A DNA stretch of 64,000 nt from Bacteroidales bacterium. GTDB taxonomy: Bacteria; Bacteroidota; Bacteroidia; Bacteroidales; M50B96. The translations under genes were made by a program, and so were the position numbers. This document shows, one piece after another, positions 58,077 to 64,000 of the stretch (position 1 is the first letter of the stretch; every line of letters starts with the position of its first letter). The notes below the pieces were generated by a model that worked only from the letters and a program-made list of their open reading frames with translations, searched no databases and was not told where the DNA came from. The stretch lies in assembly GCA_018401015.1 (NCBI GenBank), contig JAGYLP010000002.1, forward strand, positions 124,001 through 188,000. Direction: 5' to 3'.

Positions 58077-59492
58077 ATGAGAATGAACGACGATTATTCC
58101 GAACCCGATAACGACCCGATCCTCATCCATCGTTTTGAGGAAATGTTGGAGAATAACGAGGAATTATACTACGATGTGGAGGAGCTCGAACGGATCATTG
58201 ATCATTATTTGGATTCAGAAGAGCTGGACATGGCTTTGTCGGCCTGTCGGCACGCAGAAAATTTACACCCCGGAAGTCCATCGCTCACAATACGAAAGAT
58301 CTTTGTGCTCATCGATTTAGAATCGATTGAAGAGGCTGGAATCTTATTGGATCAGCTAGCGCTAATCGATGAAGAAAGTTTATTACTCTACCTGGGTAAG
58401 TTGCGCATGGCCTTGCACTGGGGCAATTTGGAGGAAGCCGATGGGTATGCCAATGCACTGCTCGATTCCGATGCCTACGATCCCTTTGATATGCTCATCG
58501 ATATTGCTGAGCAGTTTTCGCGGGCTTTGTATTACGATAAGGCGGAGCAGTACTTGATGCGGGCCAGGGAAATTGAACCAAGTAATGAAGATATCCTTCA
58601 AAAATTGGCCGACCTTTATTTGTTGAGTGGGAAAGCTGAAAAATCGATTGAGATGTATAACAATGCATTGAACGATACTCCTTTTTCAGAACATTTGTGG
58701 TATAACCTGGCTTTGTCCTACACCTTTGCCAATCGTCTCGACGATGCTCTCGGTGCCTACGATTATTGTGTTGCGATAAATCCCCACTTTACCAGTGCTA
58801 TTGTTAATAAAGGGCTAATCTATCTGCAATTAAACAGGACCGAAGAAGCCGTTGCCATATTTACCGAATTACTCGAACACGATAACTCTCCGGTGCAGGC
58901 TAATTTTTACATCGGGATGGCCTATTATCAACTCGACGATCATCGGAATGCAGTCATTTATTTCCATCGGGCCGCTGTACTTGATCCAAAATTTCACGAA
59001 GCGCATTACTACGAAAGTGTGTCGCATTACCACCTCCAGTATTGGACGCTCGCGCTTATGGCGATTGAAACAGCTTTGACCCATCATTCGGATAATTACG
59101 AATACCTGTTTCAGAAAGCACGGGTCTTGGTTCATCTCGATGAGTTATCGGAAGCCTCGGCTATTTTTACCACCCTTGTGGCCGACGATCCCAGCGATGT
59201 GGATTCCTGGTGCCTGCTCTCGAATGTTCACAAAAAGATTGGCTCCATAGCCATGGCCGAAATGGATTTAAAAATCGGAATGGAACATAACCCGGACGAT
59301 CCGGATTTAAGTTTTCATTTGGCCTACATCTGGTACCGCATTGGAAATGAAAAAGAAGCAGCCGCTTTGTTTCAAAAAGCCTGGGATTTCGATCCCGAAG
59401 CTTATAACGACCTGCTCGAATTTTACCCCGAGGCAAGTACTGTTGAAATCTTTCAGCAACACATCCGAAACATTCGAACACTCGGTGAGTAA
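58077..59492 (+). CDS. Tetratricopeptide repeat protein
   Basis: Repeated ~34-aa units such as EHLWYNLALSYTFANRLDDALGAYDYCVAINPHFTSAIVNKGLIYLQLNRTEEAVAIFTELLEHD. Confidence 0.9.
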   Translation: MRMNDDYSEPDNDPILIHRFEEMLENNEELYYDVEELERIIDHYLDSEELDMALSACRHAENLHPGSPSLTIRKIFVLIDLESIEEAGILLDQLALIDEESLLLYLGKLRMALHWGNLEEADGYANALLDSDAYDPFDMLIDIAEQFSRALYYDKAEQYLMRAREIEPSNEDILQKLADLYLLSGKAEKSIEMYNNALNDTPFSEHLWYNLALSYTFANRLDDALGAYDYCVAINPHFTSAIVNKGLIYLQLNRTEEAVAIFTELLEHDNSPVQANFYIGMAYYQLDDHRNAVIYFHRAAVLDPKFHEAHYYESVSHYHLQYWTLALMAIETALTHHSDNYEYLFQKARVLVHLDELSEASAIFTTLVADDPSDVDSWCLLSNVHKKIGSIAMAEMDLKIGMEHNPDDPDLSFHLAYIWYRIGNEKEAAALFQKAWDFDPEAYNDLLEFYPEASTVEIFQQHIRNIRTLGE

Positions 59493-59519
59493 TTTTTTCT
59501 TTATTATAACTCCCTGTAA

Positions 59520-60458
59520 ATGAAGTTTTTTTTCTTGTTTTTGAAAGGTGGTGCCATGGGTGCCGCCAATGTTATTCCCGGTGTCTCGGGTGGGACCATA
59601 GCATTGATAACCGGTATCTTTGAACCCCTCATTCACGCCATTAAGTCTTTCGACATGGTCGCTTTGCGATTATTGGTGCGTGGTCGGTTTAAAGACTTTG
59701 CCGAGCATATTAATCTCTCTTTTTTATTGGCTGTTTTTGCCGGGATCGGTGTGAGTATCCTTAGTTTAGCCCGACTGCTTGGGTTCTTATTCGATCATTA
59801 TCCCATTTTCATTTGGGCTTATTTTTTCGGGCTCATTTTAGCTTCAGTTTATTTTGTTGGAAAAACGATTGAGCGCTGGAATATTCCCGTGGTTCTTAGT
59901 TTTCTGGTGGGGACTGCGATTGCTGTTAGCCTCACATTGATGGCTCCAGCTACCGAAAACAGTTCTTTCTGGTACCTCATTTTGTCGGGAGTAGTGGGTG
60001 CTTGTAGTATGATTTTACCGGGCCTCTCGGGTTCGTTTGTCCTTATTCTGATGGGTAATTATCAGTTGGTTATGATCGATGCTATTAATGAGCTTAACCT
60101 GGCGATTTTGCTCCCGGTTGCTCTTGGTGCAGCTGCTGGAATACTCGCTTTTTCGTGGGTGTTATCCTACATCTTCAAACGTTTTAAGGATGTTACGGTG
60201 GCGATTCTAACCGGTTTCATTCTGGGTTCTTTGAGTGTATTGTGGCCCTGGAAGCATAGTTACGATTTAAACGTTGAATTGATCCCTGTTAATTCCTATG
60301 GAGCATTCGATGTAGATCCTACGCTCTTCGATAAGCTAAAAGTGATGAGCTATGAACCTTTTGTTCCAAATACCGTGGGCTCCATCGAATTGGCTGCCTT
60401 GGGAATTGCCATAGCCGGAATCCTAAGTCTTTGGGCTATTGAAAAGTTAGCGAAGTAA
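59520..60458 (+). CDS. popT: DUF368 family membrane protein (PopT-like undecaprenyl-phosphate translocase candidate)
   Basis: Two PG-x-SG motifs: GAANVIPGVSGGTIALITGIFE and GACSMILPGLSGSFVLILMGNYQ; multi-TM. Confidence 0.85.
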   Translation: MKFFFLFLKGGAMGAANVIPGVSGGTIALITGIFEPLIHAIKSFDMVALRLLVRGRFKDFAEHINLSFLLAVFAGIGVSILSLARLLGFLFDHYPIFIWAYFFGLILASVYFVGKTIERWNIPVVLSFLVGTAIAVSLTLMAPATENSSFWYLILSGVVGACSMILPGLSGSFVLILMGNYQLVMIDAINELNLAILLPVALGAAAGILAFSWVLSYIFKRFKDVTVAILTGFILGSLSVLWPWKHSYDLNVELIPVNSYGAFDVDPTLFDKLKVMSYEPFVPNTVGSIELAALGIAIAGILSLWAIEKLAK

Positions 60459-60479
60459 ACTCTCTTACTTTTCAATAAA

Positions 60480-60515
60480 AAAAAGAGGCAGATTCTTAAT
60501 GATCTGCCTCTTTTT
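60480..60515. terminator. Bidirectional intrinsic terminator between popT and mutB
   Basis: aaaaagaggcagat-tcttaatg-atctgcctcttttt. Confidence 0.88.
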
Positions 60516-60516
60516 G

Positions 60517-62655
60517 TTAAGCTTCGGTTTCGAGCATTATGCGGAGAATATCTACCGCAGCTTTGCTAACCGATGTTCCCGGTCCGAAGATTCCGACAAC
60601 CCCTGCCTGATGTAAGAATTCATAATCCTGTGGTGGAATAACTCCTCCAACAATGACCATGATGTCTTCGCGGCCGGCCTTTTTTAATTCTTCGATTACT
60701 CGCGGTACCAAGGTTTTATGCCCAGCAGCAAGCGATGATACTCCGAGGATGTGAACATCGTTCTCCACGGCCTGGCGAGCTGCTTCTTCAGGAGTTTGAA
60801 AAAGTGGCCCCATATCGACATCAAAGCCCATGTCGGCATAGGCAGTTGCCACTACTTTAGCTCCCCGGTCGTGACCATCTTGCCCCATTTTGGCAATCAT
60901 GATTCGCGGACGGCGGCCTTCACGTTCAGCGAAGAGCTGTGTTAGGCGTAAAGCTTCGTCGAAATCCATGTCTCCTTTATTTTCACTTGAGTAAACACCC
61001 GAAATAGTTCGAATTACTGCGTTGTACCGGCCTGCTACTTTCTCGCAAGCCATGGAAATTTCCCCTAAGGTAGCTCTTTTTTGAGCAGCAATTATGGAGA
61101 GTTCCAGCAGATTTCCTTTTCCCGTTTCGGCACAGGTAGTAATGTCGTTGAGCGCTTGCAATACTTCGGCTTCGTTGCGGTTGGCTTTTAGTTCCTGAAT
61201 GCGTCGAATTTGTGATTCGCGTACGCTGGAATTATCCACGTCGAGTATATCAATGGGATCTTCTTTTTCGAGGGAATACTTGTTTACGCCCAGGATGGTT
61301 TCTTTACCGGCGTCGATGCGCGCTTGTTTGCGAGCGGCAGCTTCCTCGATGCGCATTTTGGGTAAGCCCGTTTCGATAGCCTTGGCCATTCCCCCAAGCG
61401 ATTCAATTTCTTCGATGAGCGCCCAGGCTTTTTGAGCCAATTCGTGGGTAAGCTTTTCAACATAGTAGGAACCGGCCCATGGATCGACCGATTTTACTAC
61501 GTGTGTTTCTTCCTGTAAATAGATTTGTGTGTTACGGGCTATTCGAGCGGAGAAGTCGGTTGGTAAGGCAATCGCTTCGTCGAGAGCGTTGGTATGCAGC
61601 GATTGGGTATGTCCTAGCACGGCAGCCATTGCCTCGATCGTGGTTCGAGCTACGTTATTGAAAGGATCCTGCGCTGTAAGGCTCCAACCTGAAGTTTGGG
61701 AATGGGTTCGCAACGCCAGCGATTTGGGATTTTTCGGATTGAATTGTTTGACGATTTTAGCCCATAACATGCGAGCTGCCCGTAATTTGGCTATTTCCAT
61801 AAAATGATTCATTCCAATACCCCAGAAGAATGAAAGACGAGGAGCAAAGGAATCGATATCCATTCCGGCCTCGATGCCGGCTCGAAGGTATTCCAGTCCA
61901 TCGGCCAGGGTGTAGGCCAATTCAATATCGGCTGTTGCTCCAGCTTCTTGAATATGGTATCCCGAAATAGAAATTGAGTTGAAGCGAGGCATGTTCTTCG
62001 ATGTGTACTCAAAAATATCGGAGATGATGCGCATGGAGAACTCAGGCGGATAGATGTAGGTATTACGAACCATGAACTCTTTTAAGATATCGTTCTGAAT
62101 GGTTCCGCTTAACTGCTCGAGGCTGGCTCCTTGTTCGAGGCCTGTAACGATGTAGAATGCTAAAACCGGAAGCACTGCTCCGTTCATGGTCATGGAAACC
62201 GACATTTTGTCGAGTGGAATTTCATTGAAAAGGATCTTCATGTCGAGGATCGAGTCGATGGCAACACCGGCTTTCCCAACATCGCCCGGAACCCGTTCGT
62301 GATCGGAGTCGTAGCCTCGGTGAGTTGCCAGGTCGAAGGCAACCGATAATCCTTTTTGGCCAGCGGCTAAATTGCGGCGATAAAAAGCATTGGATTCCTC
62401 GGCAGTGGAAAAACCGGCATATTGTCGAATGGTCCAGGGGCGCATAACATACATGGTGGAGTAGGGGCCTCGAAGGAAAGGAGGAAGACCAGCGGCATAA
62501 TTCAGATGCTCGCAGTTTTCCAAGTCTTCCGGAGTGTATAGGTTTTTGATGTCGATTTGTTCGGCACTTTTCCATCTCCGTTCGGAAGCTTTTTTGTCTT
62601 TCGATATGGACGAGCTTGTATGAAGGTCTATTTGTTTAAAATCGGGTCTGTTCAT
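60517..62655 (-). CDS. mutB: Methylmalonyl-CoA mutase large subunit
   Basis: [62 protein letters not shown]12-binding [30 protein letters not shown]. Confidence 0.97.
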   Translation of the reverse strand: MNRPDFKQIDLHTSSSISKDKKASERRWKSAEQIDIKNLYTPEDLENCEHLNYAAGLPPFLRGPYSTMYVMRPWTIRQYAGFSTAEESNAFYRRNLAAGQKGLSVAFDLATHRGYDSDHERVPGDVGKAGVAIDSILDMKILFNEIPLDKMSVSMTMNGAVLPVLAFYIVTGLEQGASLEQLSGTIQNDILKEFMVRNTYIYPPEFSMRIISDIFEYTSKNMPRFNSISISGYHIQEAGATADIELAYTLADGLEYLRAGIEAGMDIDSFAPRLSFFWGIGMNHFMEIAKLRAARMLWAKIVKQFNPKNPKSLALRTHSQTSGWSLTAQDPFNNVARTTIEAMAAVLGHTQSLHTNALDEAIALPTDFSARIARNTQIYLQEETHVVKSVDPWAGSYYVEKLTHELAQKAWALIEEIESLGGMAKAIETGLPKMRIEEAAARKQARIDAGKETILGVNKYSLEKEDPIDILDVDNSSVRESQIRRIQELKANRNEAEVLQALNDITTCAETGKGNLLELSIIAAQKRATLGEISMACEKVAGRYNAVIRTISGVYSSENKGDMDFDEALRLTQLFAEREGRRPRIMIAKMGQDGHDRGAKVVATAYADMGFDVDMGPLFQTPEEAARQAVENDVHILGVSSLAAGHKTLVPRVIEELKKAGREDIMVIVGGVIPPQDYEFLHQAGVVGIFGPGTSVSKAAVDILRIMLETEA

Positions 62656-62678
62656 AGTTTAACAGGATAAGGTTTGAA

Positions 62679-64000
62679 TTAAGCGGTAATTGATAAGTGT
62701 TCGTGGAATTTCTTTAATTCTTGCAATACATTCATTCTCATGTGAATAAAGTCGTTGATTCCACTTGCTTGCAATTGTTCCATGCAGGCAGGAGCCCCGG
62801 CAATTACCAGCGTGGCGTAATCGGGTAGTTGTTTTTTGAGCTCGGGTGCGAGGTGTTCATATTCTTCGTCGGAGGAGCATAAAACAGCTATTTGAGCTTG
62901 GGATTTTTCGAAAGCTTTTACGGCTTGTGAAATATCGGGGAAACCATTATTATCGATGGGTTCGATTCCTCCACAGGCAAAGAAGTTGGAGGCAAATTGA
63001 GCTCTTGCTCGCCGCATGGCTAAATTTCCCATGGTAATCATAAAAGCTTTGGGTCGTTGCGCTACTTTGCTATGACGATCGGCAGCAAAACGCAACAATT
63101 CAAAGGCTTCCGCTCCACGGTATGGGCTCAGCAAAGGCATATCTTCCAATGCTTTGTTCCCAGTGCTTGAGTGTGGTGCTTTATCTAAAAGCTCCCCTGA
63201 ATTCGGGTATTGATTCACTCCAACAAGGATTTCTTTTCGTTCGGCAATTTGTCGATCGCGTTTTTGAGCCATTTGTTGGATTCGGTTCTGAATAAACCCT
63301 TGTTTGAAGGACTGAAGGAATCCGCCTTCGTCTTCAATTTCGAGGAAGAGTTTCCAGGCTGCATCAATCATAGCATGGGTAAGTTGCTCGATGTAATACG
63401 ATCCGGCCGATGGGTCGATTACCCGATCGAAATACGATTCTTCCTTCAGCAGTAATTGTTGGTTGCGGGCAATCCGCTTTCCGAAGTCGTCGGTGGAACC
63501 TAAGGCTTCGTTGTAAGTACCAACTCGCATGGAATGGATTCCTCCAATTGCGGCCGACATGGCCTCGGTGGTTGTGCGTATCATGTTGGTATGAGCATCG
63601 TATCCGGATTTATTCCAAGTAGAGGTTTCAACATGAATAAGCATGGGGCTTTGTTCTTTTTCGTCGATTCCGTAGGCCGCTTGTAGTTTTGACCACAAAT
63701 ACCTGGCAGCCCTAAACTTGGCTATTTCCATGAAATAATTTCCACCTACGGCAAATTGAAATCGAATGTTTTCAGCTACATCGCTCAATTCAACCCCTTG
63801 TCGGGCAATTTGAAAAATGTATTCAGCTCCGGCCGCCAGGCTCATCCCCAATTCTTGAACTAAGCTGGCTCCCGATTGACGAAATAAATTGCCATTAACC
63901 AGGATTGAAGTGAATTGTGGCCAATCGCGGGAAGCGAAAATGATTTCCTTCCCAATAGAAAAAGCAGTGGCTTCGTTTCTCGACCAAACTCCGTGCTGCA
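62679..64000 (-). CDS. mutA: Methylmalonyl-CoA mutase small subunit (5' end truncated by window edge)
   Basis: Reading frame stays open from 63851 to the edge: ...QHGVWSRNEATAFSIGKEIIFASRDWPQFTSILVNGNLFRQSGASLVQELGMSLAAGAEYIFQIARQG...; so the ORF-track start at 63851 is internal. Confidence 0.93.
   Translation of the reverse strand, partial: QHGVWSRNEATAFSIGKEIIFASRDWPQFTSILVNGNLFRQSGASLVQELGMSLAAGAEYIFQIARQGVELSDVAENIRFQFAVGGNYFMEIAKFRAARYLWSKLQAAYGIDEKEQSPMLIHVETSTWNKSGYDAHTNMIRTTTEAMSAAIGGIHSMRVGTYNEALGSTDDFGKRIARNQQLLLKEESYFDRVIDPSAGSYYIEQLTHAMIDAAWKLFLEIEDEGGFLQSFKQGFIQNRIQQMAQKRDRQIAERKEILVGVNQYPNSGELLDKAPHSSTGNKALEDMPLLSPYRGAEAFELLRFAADRHSKVAQRPKAFMITMGNLAMRRARAQFASNFFACGGIEPIDNNGFPDISQAVKAFEKSQAQIAVLCSSDEEYEHLAPELKKQLPDYATLVIAGAPACMEQLQASGINDFIHMRMNVLQELKKFHEHLSITA

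Noticed and set aside
1-64000. Search for CRISPR arrays, IS elements, phage/defence islands
   Set aside because: No regularly spaced repeats, transposases, integrases or defence genes were seen; gene content is housekeeping.

Overview
This 64 kb window looks like chromosomal core sequence from a member of the Bacteroidota. The support is gldD/gldE, a SecDF fusion, a GH97 lipoprotein, DUF4831 and DUF2147 families, and repeated TAnnTTTG -7-like promoter motifs. I see about 50 protein-coding genes. Two are short genes missing from the supplied ORF track: rpmH (52 aa) and a 30-aa AURKAIP1/COX24-type basic protein. Two genes are cut by the window edges: xseA on the left and mutA on the right. Main modules are rimP-nusA-infB; a membrane protein/polysaccharide deacetylase/galE/rfbB group; mutY / ssb-gldE-gldD-PPTase; HU-COX24 mini-protein-RNase G/E; DsbD plus a thioredoxin-like protein; a near-complete menaquinone operon (DHNA-CoA thioesterase-menF-menD-menB-menA-menC-menE); a TPR protein plus a DUF368 (PopT-like) transporter; and methylmalonyl-CoA mutase mutA-mutB. 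I found no CRISPR arrays, transposons, phage genes, rRNA or tRNA. Nothing here is a clear-cut new system. The least-explained items are: a two-receiver + PEP/pyruvate-binding (PPDK_N) protein with no visible phospho-His domain; a free-standing tandem-Cache lipoprotein convergent to it; a 388-aa protein with a phosphodiester-glycosidase-like C-terminus; a twin thioredoxin protein whose second domain lost CxxC; a possible degenerate Hpt protein; and leader hairpins before rimP-nusA-infB and before RNase G/E. All family calls come from reading the sequence, not from database searches.
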